In this document: positions 1-8,659 of the stretch, piece after piece | Numbering within the stretch: the stretch's first letter is position 1 | How the letters are laid out: every line of letters starts with the position of its first letter | Assembly: GCF_020715565.1 (NCBI RefSeq) | Contig: NZ_CP085839.1 | Coordinates: forward strand, 3,100,001-3,164,000 | Origin: Nocardioides sp. Kera G14 | Lineage (GTDB): Bacteria; Actinomycetota; Actinomycetes; Propionibacteriales; Nocardioidaceae | DNA length: 64,000 bases | Reading direction: 5' to 3' | Notes under the pieces: generated by a model | What the model was told of the DNA's origin: nothing | Seen by the model: only the letters and a program-made list of their open reading frames with translations | Database searches by the model: none | Program-made: the position numbers and the translations under genes

Positions 1-2
1 CC

Positions 3-470
3 GAGCCCCGCTGGCTGAGTCCGGCCGAGCTGGAGGGCTGGATGTCGCTGACCTACCTGATGTCGATGCTGCCGACGGTGCTCACCGACCAGCTCCAGCG
101 CGAGAGCGATCTCTCCTTCACCGAGTACTACGTCCTCGCCGGCCTCTCCGACGCGCCCGAGCGCACGATGCGGATGAGCCGGCTGGCGCTCTTCGCCAAC
201 GCCGAGCTCTCCCGCCTCTCCCACATGGTCAAGCGCCTGGAGAACCGGGGACTCGTACGCCGTGAGCCGGACCCGACCGACGGCCGCTACACCAACGCCA
301 TCCTCACGGACGACGGCTTCGCACACCTGCAGAAGGCCGCACCCGCGCACGTGGCGCGGGTGCGGGAGCTGGTCTTCGACGCGCTGAGCCCCGAGGAGGT
401 CAGCTCACTGCACGCGATCGCCGAGAAGATCAACCGGCGGATCAACCCCGAGGACTGCGCGGCACAGTAA
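3..470 (+). CDS. MarR family transcriptional regulator (5' end outside window)
   Basis: A winged-helix MarR regulator that probably represses the facing MFS pump gene. The reading frame is open from base 3, and the residues before the first ATG (base 42) already look like the family N-terminus (PRWLSPAELEGW), so the true start lies upstream of the window. The recognition region around RMSRLALFANAELSRLSHMV and the wing DPTDGRYTNAILTDDG are clear. The 3' end overlaps the convergent MFS gene by 29 bases. A GTTGC-N5-GCAAC palindrome upstream of that MFS gene is a candidate operator. Family assignment is firm; the regulated target is inferred from position. Confidence 0.88.
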   Translation, partial: EPRWLSPAELEGWMSLTYLMSMLPTVLTDQLQRESDLSFTEYYVLAGLSDAPERTMRMSRLALFANAELSRLSHMVKRLENRGLVRREPDPTDGRYTNAILTDDGFAHLQKAAPAHVARVRELVFDALSPEEVSSLHAIAEKINRRINPEDCAAQ

Positions 471-1902
471 GGACGAGCGCAGCAGCCAGGACGGCGGCAG
501 CGGCACAGATCGCGAAGAGCCAGCGATAGCCCGCCAGCGTCGGGACCTCGGCGCCACTGAGGTCGAAGGCCATCGAGGCGAGCAGCGAGGACCCGACTGC
601 GGTCGCGAGCGTCGAGCCCAGAGACCGGAAGAGGCTGTTGAGCCCGTTGGCTGCGGCGATCTCGTGCGGCGGGGTGTTGGTGTTGATCAGCGTCGGCATG
701 GCGGCGTACCCGATGCCCGTGCCGAGGCCGATGATCGTCGAACCGACGATGACCTCCCAGAGGTGGTCGGTCAGGACGATGCGCTCGGCCCAGCCGACGG
801 CGACGATGAGGGCGCCGAGGGCGAGGGTCTGCGGCGCACCGCGCAGGACGATGAGACGGGCCGCGACCGGTGCGAAGAGGAGCATCATCAGGCCCGACGG
901 CAGCATCGTCAGGCCGGCGACGAACGCACCGGAGCCGAAGCCGTACGCCGTCTCCCCGGCCGGGAAGATGTCGGGATCCATCGAGACGAACGTCGCGGTG
1001 CCGATGAAGGACGCGAAGAGCGCGAAGCCGAAGCAGATCGAGGCCAGGTTGGTGAGCGCGATCGGCTTTCGGGCCAGCGCACGCAGGTCGACGAGCGGCT
1101 CCTTGGTGCGGAGCTCCACCGCGACGAGGATCGCGAAGAGCACGACGGCGGCGGCGAGCAGGAGCCACACCTTCGCCGAGCCCCAGCCCCACTCCGCGGA
1201 CTGCTCGAGCGGGAGGATCAGGCAGACCAGGCCGCCGGTGATGAGGATCGTGCCGGGGACGTCGATCCGGCCACCCGTGTGCTGGTGGGACTCGGGCACG
1301 ACGACCCAGATGCCGATCAGGGAGATGAGCGAGACCGCGGCACTGATCCACATCAGGATGTGCCAGTCCCAGTTCTGCGCGACCAGTCCGGCCAGCGGCA
1401 GTCCGAGCGCACCGCCGACGCCGAGCATCGCGGAGATCAGGGCGACGGCCGAGCCGACCTTCTCGCGCGGCATCAACGTCGCGAGCAGCGAGATGCCGAG
1501 CGGGATGATCGCCATGCCGAGGCCCTGGATCGCACGACCGGCGATCAGCACGCCGAGGCTGTCGCCTACAGCGTCGACGAGCGAGCCGATCGTCAGCAGG
1601 ACGAGGCAGATCAGCAGCATCCGGCGCTTGCCGAACATGTCGCCGAGGCGGCCGAAGACGGGGACGGCCACGGCCGCCACGAGGAGCGTCGCGGTGAGCA
1701 TCCAGGTGGCGTTGGCGCCGTACTTCCCGTTGAGCTCGGGAAGGACAGGGACGAGGATCGACTGGCTCAGCGAGACGACGAGGCCGGCGAGGGCCACGAA
1801 GAGCAGTTCGAGGTTGGCCTTCTTCGATGTCGTGTGGTCACGGATATCGGCGTCCTCGGGCTCGGCGCCGGGGCTCAGTTCAGTCTGATCACTCTGGGTC
1901 AC
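442..1902 (-). CDS. MFS multidrug transporter, DHA2 (EmrB/QacA) type
   Basis: Proton-driven export protein of the major facilitator superfamily, about 486 residues with some 14 hydrophobic segments. Motif A reads GRLGDMFGKRRM after the second segment. An ATG 60 bases further upstream (1962) is possible, but I prefer the GTG at 1902: it is preceded by AGGA at suitable spacing, and a GTTGC/GCAAC palindrome lies just upstream of it. The gene faces the MarR gene tail to tail, which is a common arrangement for a regulated efflux pump. The substrate cannot be read from the sequence. Confidence 0.85.
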   Translation of the reverse strand: MTQSDQTELSPGAEPEDADIRDHTTSKKANLELLFVALAGLVVSLSQSILVPVLPELNGKYGANATWMLTATLLVAAVAVPVFGRLGDMFGKRRMLLICLVLLTIGSLVDAVGDSLGVLIAGRAIQGLGMAIIPLGISLLATLMPREKVGSAVALISAMLGVGGALGLPLAGLVAQNWDWHILMWISAAVSLISLIGIWVVVPESHQHTGGRIDVPGTILITGGLVCLILPLEQSAEWGWGSAKVWLLLAAAVVLFAILVAVELRTKEPLVDLRALARKPIALTNLASICFGFALFASFIGTATFVSMDPDIFPAGETAYGFGSGAFVAGLTMLPSGLMMLLFAPVAARLIVLRGAPQTLALGALIVAVGWAERIVLTDHLWEVIVGSTIIGLGTGIGYAAMPTLINTNTPPHEIAAANGLNSLFRSLGSTLATAVGSSLLASMAFDLSGAEVPTLAGYRWLFAICAAAAVLAAALVLTVPRSPRG

Positions 1903-1923
1903 CGGGGCATCCTGCCAAAGATG

Positions 1924-1938
1924 GTTGCATCCGGCAAC
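1924..1938. promoter_or_regulatory. candidate MarR operator (GTTGC-N5-GCAAC)
   Basis: A perfect 5-base inverted repeat with a 5-base centre lies 22 to 36 bases before the preferred GTG start of the MFS gene. It resembles the GTTGC/GCAAC operators reported for several actinobacterial MarR proteins. Binding is inferred. Confidence 0.45.
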
Positions 1939-2015
1939 TAATGGATCGGTGTCGCGGATCACATCCCGGCTGAGACCGGCAGAGTGTGGAATCCGCGCGG
2001 CTCTACCGTGGGACG

Positions 2016-2708
2016 GTGCCCGCGAAGCTCTTCCGACCGATCCTGCCGGGCGCGACCCTCCGAGGCAGGCTGATCGGCTGTGTGGGGATCCTCGTGAGCC
2101 TGATGCTGACCGCCCTGCTCAGCGACCTGGTCGCCGACAGCCACGGCGGGCTTCCGCTGCTCGTGGCTCCGATGGGAGCGGCCGCCGCACTGCTCTTCAT
2201 CCTGCCGACCAGCCCGTTCTCCCAGCCCTGGGTCGTGATCTTCGGGAACACCATCTCAGCGACCGTCGGCCTCGTCGTCGCCGGCCTCATCGACAACACG
2301 ATGGTCGCCGGAAGCTTGGCGGTCGTCCTCGCGATCATCGCCATGTCCTTCACCCGGAGCCTCCACCCTCCCGGCGCCTCGATGGCACTCGGCGCCGTCC
2401 TGGGCACTCCGCTGACCGAGCGGTGGCACTGGCTCTTCCCGCTCGTGCCCGTAGCACTCAACGCCTCGGTGCTGGTGCTCTTCGCACTCGCCTTCCACCG
2501 CCTGACCGGCGAGGTCTACCCGCACCCGCGCTCGACACCCGACACGGACGCGCCGGAGACGACGACCGACACTGCGGTGGTGATCAGCGAGGCCGACATC
2601 GATGCCGCCATCGCCGCCCACCACGAGACGCTCGACATCGACCGACGCGACCTCGTCGCGATCATTCGCGCGGCCCAGCGGGAGGCCGTCGCCCGCAGCG
2701 CTGGCTAA
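2016..2708 (+). CDS. HPP family membrane protein
   Basis: Integral membrane protein of the HPP family (about 230 residues), named after the His-Pro-Pro motif visible here as SLHPPGASMAL. Four to five hydrophobic segments fill residues 20 to 155, followed by a soluble acidic C-terminal tail of about 70 residues. Some HPP proteins have been linked to nitrite transport in plastids and cyanobacteria; the bacterial role is generally unknown. The start is uncertain: GTG at 1986 adds 10 residues, but the protein from 2016 (PAKLFRPILPGATLR) fits the family better. The stop codon overlaps the stop of the convergent IclR gene by 3 bases. Confidence 0.8.
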   Translation: MPAKLFRPILPGATLRGRLIGCVGILVSLMLTALLSDLVADSHGGLPLLVAPMGAAAALLFILPTSPFSQPWVVIFGNTISATVGLVVAGLIDNTMVAGSLAVVLAIIAMSFTRSLHPPGASMALGAVLGTPLTERWHWLFPLVPVALNASVLVLFALAFHRLTGEVYPHPRSTPDTDAPETTTDTAVVISEADIDAAIAAHHETLDIDRRDLVAIIRAAQREAVARSAG

Positions 2709-3478
2709 CCCTGGAGGTCGCGTTCGAGTCGCTTGGCGGCCTCGGCCAGGGCGTCGACGTACGTCGGCAGCTGACTCTTGTCGTAACGCACCGACGGCAT
2801 CGAGACGGAGATGCCGGCGATCGCATGCCGGTCCGTCCCGTGGATCGGGACACCGATCGCGACCACTCCGCGCTCGGAGCGGCCGACGTTGAGGGCGAAG
2901 CCACTCCGGCGGATCCGCGCGAGATCCGTCCGGAGCTGCGCGAGATCCGGACGCTCGTGCGGGTACGCGGGATCGACCGGCCCGCCGTACAGGGAGGCGA
3001 GCTCCTCAGGCTCCAGCTCGGCGAGCATGATCAGTCCGGCGGTCGTCTCGTGGGCGTTGAAGACCATGCCCTCGCGGTTGCCGACGCGTAGCGCCTGCGA
3101 GGACTCCACGGAGGCGATGAAGCGGACCGTGTCACCGGTGCGGACGGTGAGGTTGGCCGACTCCCCGACCCTGTCGACGAGCCACTGGAGGTGCGGCAGC
3201 GCTGCTGCCCTGAGCTTGGACGTGTCGGACTGGGAGTGCGAGGCGAGCTCCAGGAGGGGCCCCACCCTGTAGGCGCGGCTCTCGTCCTGCGTGGCGAAGT
3301 CGCGATAGACGAGCATCTGCAGCAGGCGATGTGCCGTCGAGGGAGCGACGCCGACCCGGTGTGCGACCTCGGTGACGGTGAGCGGCCCTTCGAGCTGCAA
3401 CATCGCCGCGATCCGCAGCGCGTTGTCGACGCTGGTGATGGCGTAGGGCGGCGGGTTCTTCAGCGGGCGGTCGGCCAT
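2705..3478 (-). CDS. IclR family regulator of the gentisate operon
   Basis: Transcriptional regulator of 257 residues: an N-terminal winged helix (residues 10 to 70, with VAHRVGVAPSTAHRLLQML as the recognition region) followed by the IclR effector-binding domain. The ATG at 3478 is preceded by GGAGGA, so a longer open frame starting at 3625 is not the gene. It is divergent from gentisate 1,2-dioxygenase with only 55 bases between the start codons, so it most likely responds to gentisate or 3-hydroxybenzoate and controls that operon. It is known that IclR proteins often control gentisate genes in actinobacteria; the role here is inferred. Confidence 0.88.
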   Translation of the reverse strand: MADRPLKNPPPYAITSVDNALRIAAMLQLEGPLTVTEVAHRVGVAPSTAHRLLQMLVYRDFATQDESRAYRVGPLLELASHSQSDTSKLRAAALPHLQWLVDRVGESANLTVRTGDTVRFIASVESSQALRVGNREGMVFNAHETTAGLIMLAELEPEELASLYGGPVDPAYPHERPDLAQLRTDLARIRRSGFALNVGRSERGVVAIGVPIHGTDRHAIAGISVSMPSVRYDKSQLPTYVDALAEAAKRLERDLQG

Positions 3479-3508
3479 TCTGTCCTCCGGAACGGACTTT
3501 TCTGCGGG

Positions 3509-3525
3509 GTGTGACGTGGCACACG
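3509..3525. promoter_or_regulatory. inverted repeat in the IclR/gentisate intergenic region
   Basis: A perfect palindrome GTGTG-N6-CACAC lies 10 to 25 bases before the dioxygenase ATG. Read with a different centre it is an 8 of 10 match to the CRP-type consensus TGTGA-N6-TCACA (3510-3525). It could serve the IclR protein or a CRP/GlxR-like regulator. Confidence 0.4.
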
Positions 3526-3533
3526 ATAGACCC

Positions 3534-4697
3534 ATGTCCGCCAACCCAGACAAGCGCAGCGCACCGTCGACAGAGACGGCCGTGAAACTGAAGGCTGTCG
3601 CCTCCCCCAGCCAGCCTGATGTCACCCCTGAGCTCGAGGCCCTCTACCAGGGCTTCGAGGCCGAGCTGCTCGTCCCGCTGTGGACCGAGATCGGCGACCT
3701 CATGCCCACCCACCCGCGGAGCAAGGCCGCGCCGCACCTGTGGAGGTGGGAGAACTTGATCCGCCTCGCCGCGCAGGCCGGGGACCTGGTGCCGGTCGGT
3801 CGCGGCGGCGAGCGCCGCGCGATCGCGCTGGCCAACCCCTCCCTGGGAGGACGGCCGTTCGCGACGCCGACCCTGTGGGCCGCGATCCAGTACCTGATGC
3901 CCGGCGAGGACGCCCCCGAGCACCGCCACACCCAGCACGCCTTCCGCTTCGTCGTCGAGGGCGAGGGTGTGTGGACGGTCGTCGGTGGCGACGCGGTGCC
4001 GATGCGCCGGGGCGACTTCCTGCCCCAGGCCGGCTGGAACTGGCACGCCCACCACAACGCCACCAAGCACCCGATGGCGTGGATCGACGGGCTCGACATC
4101 CCCTTCCAGTACACGTCCGAGGCGCAGTTCTTCGAGTTCGGTCGCGAGGAGATCTCCGACGCCGAGCGGATCACGCCCGAGCGCTCGCGCTCCGAGCAGC
4201 TCTGGGCGCACCCCGGTCTCCGGCCGGTGTCCGTCGGAGAGACCGCGCCAGGGTCGCCGCTCCTCTCCTACAAGTGGGAGTACACCGACGCCGCGCTGGC
4301 CGACCAGCTCGCACTGGACGCGGCCGGGTACGCCGGCGCGGTCGAGCCGGGCCACGCGGCCGTCCGCTACACCAACCCCGCCACCGCCGGCGACGTGCTG
4401 CCGACGATGCGCACCGAGTTCCACCGCGTCGCCTCCGGCTTCGAGACCACGCCGCTGCGCGAGACCGGCAGCAGCGTCTTCCAGGTCTTCGACGGCTCCG
4501 GCGTCGTGACCGTCGGGGGCAAGACGTGGAGCGTCACCCGCGGTGACCTCTTCGTCGTCCCCTCCTGGGAGCCGTGGAGCGTCAAGTCCGAGGCGGGCTC
4601 CTCCGACTCCGACTCCGCCGCCCTCGACCTCTTCCGTTTCTCCGACGCGCCGATCTTCGACGCGCTCGGCCTCACCCGCACCAGCAAGGACATCTGA
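3534..4697 (+). CDS. gtdA: gentisate 1,2-dioxygenase
   Basis: Fe(II) cupin dioxygenase of 387 residues that opens the ring of gentisate (2,5-dihydroxybenzoate) to maleylpyruvate. It has two cupin domains. The N-terminal one carries the metal-binding histidines in PEHRHTQHAF (His130 and His132) and WNWHAHHN; the C-terminal cupin is the degenerate second half. The ATG at 3534 is preferred over a GTG-type start at 3516 because the earlier codons fall inside the promoter palindrome. It is the first gene of a tight operon with the hydrolase, isomerase and 3-hydroxybenzoate hydroxylase. A salicylate 1,2-dioxygenase is the closest alternative, but the neighbours make gentisate the likely substrate. 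Confidence 0.92.
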   Translation: MSANPDKRSAPSTETAVKLKAVASPSQPDVTPELEALYQGFEAELLVPLWTEIGDLMPTHPRSKAAPHLWRWENLIRLAAQAGDLVPVGRGGERRAIALANPSLGGRPFATPTLWAAIQYLMPGEDAPEHRHTQHAFRFVVEGEGVWTVVGGDAVPMRRGDFLPQAGWNWHAHHNATKHPMAWIDGLDIPFQYTSEAQFFEFGREEISDAERITPERSRSEQLWAHPGLRPVSVGETAPGSPLLSYKWEYTDAALADQLALDAAGYAGAVEPGHAAVRYTNPATAGDVLPTMRTEFHRVASGFETTPLRETGSSVFQVFDGSGVVTVGGKTWSVTRGDLFVVPSWEPWSVKSEAGSSDSDSAALDLFRFSDAPIFDALGLTRTSKDI

Positions 4698-4700
4698 TTC

Positions 4701-5519
4701 ATGAGCAAGCTCGCCACCATCCGTACGTCGACCGGCACCCGTGCCGTCAAGCTCGACGGTGACCAGCACATCGACCTCGGGTTCTCCGACCTGCGGGAGT
4801 ACTTCGCCGCCGGCAGCCCCGCGCCCGCCGCTGACGCCCCCACCTACCCGGTCGCCGGCGCCGACTTCGCCCCGGTGACCCAGCCGAGCAAGGTCGTCTG
4901 TGTCGGCCACAACTACGCGAACCACATCAAGGAGATGGGTCGCGAGCTGCCGGAGTACCCGGTGCTCTTCCCGAAGTTCGCCGAGACGCTCCTGGGTGCG
5001 AACGACGACATCGTCTACCCCGTCGAGACCGAGGCGCTCGACTGGGAGGTCGAGATCTGCGTCGTGATCGGCAAGGAGGTGCGTCGCGCGACGGACGAGC
5101 AGGCCGCCGAAGCGATCGCCGGCTTCACCGTCATGAACGACATCTCCGTGCGCGACTGGCAGTTCCGCACCATCGAGTGGACCCAGGGCAAGATCTGGGA
5201 GGCGACCACGCCTGTCGGCCCGTACGTCGTCACCCCCGACGAGGTCGGTGGGGTCAAGCCCGCCCTCGAGGTGAAGACGGTCGTCAACGGCGAGGTCATG
5301 CAGAACGACAACACCGGCACCCTCGTCTTCGACCCGGTCTTCCTGGTGAAGTACATCTCCACGATGATCACGCTCAAGCCCGGTGACATCATCGCCGGCG
5401 GCACCCCGGCCGGTGTCGGTCAGGCCCGTGACCCGAAGGTCTTCCTCAAGGTCGGCGACAAGGTCGTCACCTCGATCGAGGGCCTCGGTGAGTGCGTCAA
5501 CACGATCGTCGAGGGCTGA
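4701..5519 (+). CDS. fumarylpyruvate hydrolase (FAH family)
   Basis: Hydrolyses fumarylpyruvate to fumarate and pyruvate, the last step of the gentisate pathway. The 272-residue protein has the fumarylacetoacetate hydrolase fold: the short N-terminal cap is followed by GHNYANHIKEMG, the metal-binding acidic cluster DWEVEICVVIG, the NDISVRDWQ segment, and the GTPAGVG turn near the C-terminus. It starts 3 bases after the dioxygenase stop codon, so the two are co-translated. The family also includes other 2-hydroxy-dienoate hydrolases; the assignment rests on the pathway context. Confidence 0.9.
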   Translation: MSKLATIRTSTGTRAVKLDGDQHIDLGFSDLREYFAAGSPAPAADAPTYPVAGADFAPVTQPSKVVCVGHNYANHIKEMGRELPEYPVLFPKFAETLLGANDDIVYPVETEALDWEVEICVVIGKEVRRATDEQAAEAIAGFTVMNDISVRDWQFRTIEWTQGKIWEATTPVGPYVVTPDEVGGVKPALEVKTVVNGEVMQNDNTGTLVFDPVFLVKYISTMITLKPGDIIAGGTPAGVGQARDPKVFLKVGDKVVTSIEGLGECVNTIVEG

Positions 5520-5526
5520 GGTCGTC

Positions 5527-6171
5527 ATGACCCGCACCCTCGAAGAGGCCCGGGCCTGGGCCGAGCTCGGCAACGAGCTCGTGCTCAAGGCGGCGGCCGG
5601 CCTGACCGACGACGACCTGCGTGCGCCGTCCACCCTGCCGGGGTGGTCGGTGGGCAACCTGGTCGCCCACATCGCCGCGAACGGCGACGCGCTGCTCAAC
5701 CTCGTGACCTGGGCGAAGACCGGTGTCGAGACGCCGATGTACGCCTCCGCCACCGACCGCGCCGAGGGCATCGCCAAGGGCGACACCCTCTCGGCCTCGG
5801 AGGCGACCACCTGGCTGGAGTCCTCGATCCGGGCTCTCGCCGAGGGCTTCGACAGCCTCACCTCCGAGGAGTGGAGCAACGAGGTCGTGACGGCGCAGGG
5901 GCGCACCGTACCTGCCACCGAGCTGCCCTACATGCGGTCGCGCGAGGGCCTGATCCACGCGGTGGACCTGTCGACCAGTACGGCTCGCGGTGACATCGAC
6001 TTCTCCGCCCTGCCCGAGGGCTTCCTCGACGCACTGATCGAGGACATCTGCGGCAAGCGTGGACTGTCGGCCGACGAGCTCCCCGAGGGCACCAAGGCCG
6101 ACGTCGCCGCGTGGCTCGCCGGGCGTCCTCACGCCCTGACCGACGCACCCGAGATCGGAGCCTGGCTGTGA
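5527..6171 (+). CDS. mycothiol-dependent maleylpyruvate isomerase
   Basis: Isomerises maleylpyruvate to fumarylpyruvate using mycothiol as cofactor, the actinobacterial version of this step. The 214-residue protein has a DinB-like four-helix bundle at the N-terminus. Three putative zinc ligands can be placed: His48 (NLVAHIAA), Glu140 and His144 (REGLIHAVD). Their spacing matches the His52/Glu144/His148 set known from the Corynebacterium glutamicum enzyme, shifted by four. The start at 5527 is chosen because it lies just after the hydrolase stop; the frame runs open further upstream inside the previous gene. It overlaps the next gene by 4 bases (GTGA). Confidence 0.92.
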   Translation: MTRTLEEARAWAELGNELVLKAAAGLTDDDLRAPSTLPGWSVGNLVAHIAANGDALLNLVTWAKTGVETPMYASATDRAEGIAKGDTLSASEATTWLESSIRALAEGFDSLTSEEWSNEVVTAQGRTVPATELPYMRSREGLIHAVDLSTSTARGDIDFSALPEGFLDALIEDICGKRGLSADELPEGTKADVAAWLAGRPHALTDAPEIGAWL

Positions 6172-7439
6172 CGAACCCTGACGTCCTCATCGTCGGCGGC
6201 GGCATCGGCGGCCTCTCCGCCGCCTTCGCCCTCTCACGGGAGGGCCTGCAGGTGCGACTCCTGGAGAGCGCTCCCGAGTTCGGCGAGGTCGGCGCCGGCC
6301 TGCAGATCGCACCGAACTGCACCCGGATCCTCGACGAGTACGGCCTGCTCGATGAGGTGAAGAGCCTCGGCGTCCTGCCCGACGACATGATCATGTTCGA
6401 CGGCGTCGGCGAACAGCGCTCCGGCACGGAGGTCACCCGACTCGACCTGCGCGACCTCGAGAAGCGCTACGGCTATCCCTACATGGTGATCCACCGCTCC
6501 GACCTGCACGCGACCCTGCTGCGCGCGTGCCAGCGCGCGGGGGTCGAGCTGGTCACCAACGCGAAGGCTGTCGACTACGACTCGACCGACTCGTCGGCGA
6601 CGGTGACCCTCGAGGACGGCACGACGCACACCGCACCGGTCGTCATCGCCGCAGACGGCATCCGGTCCGTCGCGCGGACGAAGTACGTCGGCGATGAGCC
6701 GGTGTCGTCGTCGTACGTCGCCTATCGGGGAGCCATCCCGATCGACGAGGCGCGGGCCAACAACATCCACGAGAAGGCCGTCGTCCTCTACCTGGGCAAC
6801 AACTGCCACTTCGTGCAGTACGGCCTGCGCGGTGGCGAGATGTTCAACCAGGTCGCGGTCTTCGAGTCCCCGAAAGCCCTTGCAGGGCAGGAGGACTGGG
6901 GCACGCCGGACGAGCTCGACGCCGCCTTCGCCGACACCGTCGGCGACGTTCAGGACGGGCTGAAGTTCATGTGGCGCGACCGCTGGTGGCGGATGTACGA
7001 CCGCGAGTCGATCGACCAGTGGATCTACGGCCGCGTCGCGCTGCTCGGCGACTCCGCCCACGCGCCGCTGCAGTACATCGCCCAAGGCGCGATCATGGCG
7101 ATCGAGGACGGCTGGGCCCTGGCGAAGCACGTCGCACGCAACCGTTCGGAGTCAGGCGAGGTCGACTGGGACACCGCACTCAAGGCCTACGAGGCCGTCC
7201 GCACGCAGCACACCCGCCGCGTGCTGGCAACGAGCCGCGAGTGGGGCATCCTCTGGCATCACGTGGGGACCAAGCGCGAGCAGCGCAACGCGATCCTCTC
7301 CGCCCGGGACACCTACGACTACTCGTTCGTGGACTGGCTCTACGGCCCGACGGCCCTCTTCCCGGAGGACGAGGCGGAGATGTTCACGCCGATCCCGCTC
7401 GACTCCGTCGACGTCGGCGCCGCTACCGTCGCAGGGTGA
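6168..7439 (+). CDS. 3-hydroxybenzoate 6-monooxygenase (FAD-dependent)
   Basis: Flavoprotein hydroxylase of 423 residues that would convert 3-hydroxybenzoate to gentisate with NAD(P)H and oxygen, feeding the three genes before it. FAD-binding signatures are the N-terminal GGGIGGLSAA, the DG motif in IAADGIRSVARTKY, and LLGDSAHAPLQYIAQGA near residue 290. The GTG start overlaps the isomerase stop by 4 bases. The close family also includes salicylate 1-hydroxylases, but a gentisate operon strongly favours 6-hydroxylation of 3-hydroxybenzoate. A second, unrelated 3-hydroxybenzoate hydroxylase (MobA type) lies at 61030-62922. Confidence 0.88.
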   Translation: MTNPDVLIVGGGIGGLSAAFALSREGLQVRLLESAPEFGEVGAGLQIAPNCTRILDEYGLLDEVKSLGVLPDDMIMFDGVGEQRSGTEVTRLDLRDLEKRYGYPYMVIHRSDLHATLLRACQRAGVELVTNAKAVDYDSTDSSATVTLEDGTTHTAPVVIAADGIRSVARTKYVGDEPVSSSYVAYRGAIPIDEARANNIHEKAVVLYLGNNCHFVQYGLRGGEMFNQVAVFESPKALAGQEDWGTPDELDAAFADTVGDVQDGLKFMWRDRWWRMYDRESIDQWIYGRVALLGDSAHAPLQYIAQGAIMAIEDGWALAKHVARNRSESGEVDWDTALKAYEAVRTQHTRRVLATSREWGILWHHVGTKREQRNAILSARDTYDYSFVDWLYGPTALFPEDEAEMFTPIPLDSVDVGAATVAG

Positions 7440-8659
7440 CGACCGCAGTCCCCAGCCGCGAGGGCCAGGACATCAGCACTCCGCTGATCCTGGCCCTCGC
7501 GCTGTTGTCCGTGACGCCCCCGATCGCCACCGACCTCTATCTCGCGTCGTTCCCCGAGATGCAGAGCGGGCTGTCGACAGACACCTCGCACATCCAGCTC
7601 ACCCTGACCGCGTTCCTCGTCGGGCTCGGACTCGGCCAACTGCTCTGGGGTCCGCTGTCGGACCGGGTGGGTCGCTGGTGGCCGATGTTCGCCGGCACCC
7701 TCCTCGCCGTCGTGGCCTCGGCGGTGACCGTCATCGCACCCGACGTCGAGGTGCTGATCGGTGCCCGCTTCGTCCAAGCCCTCGCCTCAGCCGCAGGGCT
7801 GGTGATAGGGCGTGCGGTGATCAGCGACCTGTCGACGGGATACCGGGCCACCCATGCACTGAGCCTGATGATGACGATCAACGGCATCGGACCGGTCGCC
7901 GCGCCGGTGGTCGGCGGCCTCCTCGCCGGACACGTGCCCTGGCGCGGCGTGCTGGCGGTCATCCTCGCCGTGATGGCCGCGCAGTGGCTGGGCGTCCTCG
8001 GGGTCGTGCGCGAGTCGCTGCCGCCCGAGCGACGAGCAGCGCGTCTCTCCTACGCCTCCCTCGTCGTCGTGGCACGGCGGCCGTCGTACCTTCTCCACGC
8101 GCTGGCGATGGCGCTGAGCTTCGGCGTGCTGATGACCTACATCTCAAGCTCGTCCTTCGTCTACCAGAACGTGCTCGGCCTCCCCGGCTGGGCGTTCGGT
8201 GTCGGATTCGGGGTGAACTCGGTCGGCATCGTGATCGCCGGCGTCGTCTCCACCCGCCTGGCCCGCCACCGGGTCCACCCGGCCCACACCGTACGTCGAG
8301 CCCTCCCCTTCCTCCTCGGCGGCACGATCCTCGTGCTGGCCTCGGCGCTCTCCCCGTGGCCGGTGTTGCTGCTCGGACCGCTCCTCATGGTGACCTGCGC
8401 CTTCGGTTTCCTCACGGGCAATCTGACCGCGCTCGCCATGCAGCAGGCGCGTGACCATGCCGGAGCCGGCTCAGCGGTCATCGGCGGGCTGCAGTTCCTT
8501 GTGGGCGGCATCGTCTCGCCCCTCGGCGGACTGGCCGGCGACGACACCGCCGTGCCGATGGGCGTCGTGATGCTCGGCGCGGCACTGCTCTGCGGCGGCT
8601 GCTTCGTGCTGGCGCGGCAGGTGGTCAGTCCCGCGTCGGAGACGGCCTTCGCATCCTGA
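7436..8659 (+). CDS. MFS transporter, Bcr/CflA-like
   Basis: A 407-residue permease with about 12 membrane segments of the Bcr/CflA drug-resistance subfamily. Motif A reads GPLSDRVGRWWPM. The GTG start overlaps the stop of the 3-hydroxybenzoate hydroxylase by 4 bases, so it belongs to the gentisate operon and probably moves 3-hydroxybenzoate, gentisate or a toxic intermediate. The direction of transport is unknown; the subfamily is usually described as exporters. A close paralogue (59819-61033) is coupled in the same way to the second 3-hydroxybenzoate hydroxylase. Confidence 0.88.
   Translation: MTTAVPSREGQDISTPLILALALLSVTPPIATDLYLASFPEMQSGLSTDTSHIQLTLTAFLVGLGLGQLLWGPLSDRVGRWWPMFAGTLLAVVASAVTVIAPDVEVLIGARFVQALASAAGLVIGRAVISDLSTGYRATHALSLMMTINGIGPVAAPVVGGLLAGHVPWRGVLAVILAVMAAQWLGVLGVVRESLPPERRAARLSYASLVVVARRPSYLLHALAMALSFGVLMTYISSSSFVYQNVLGLPGWAFGVGFGVNSVGIVIAGVVSTRLARHRVHPAHTVRRALPFLLGGTILVLASALSPWPVLLLGPLLMVTCAFGFLTGNLTALAMQQARDHAGAGSAVIGGLQFLVGGIVSPLGGLAGDDTAVPMGVVMLGAALLCGGCFVLARQVVSPASETAFAS

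Noticed and set aside
3132..5918. A 928-codon open frame on the minus strand opposite the gentisate genes
   Set aside because: It is an antisense shadow caused by the high G/C at third positions. The plus-strand frames carry recognisable enzymes with tight operon spacing, and this frame is a low-complexity Arg/Gly/Asp product.
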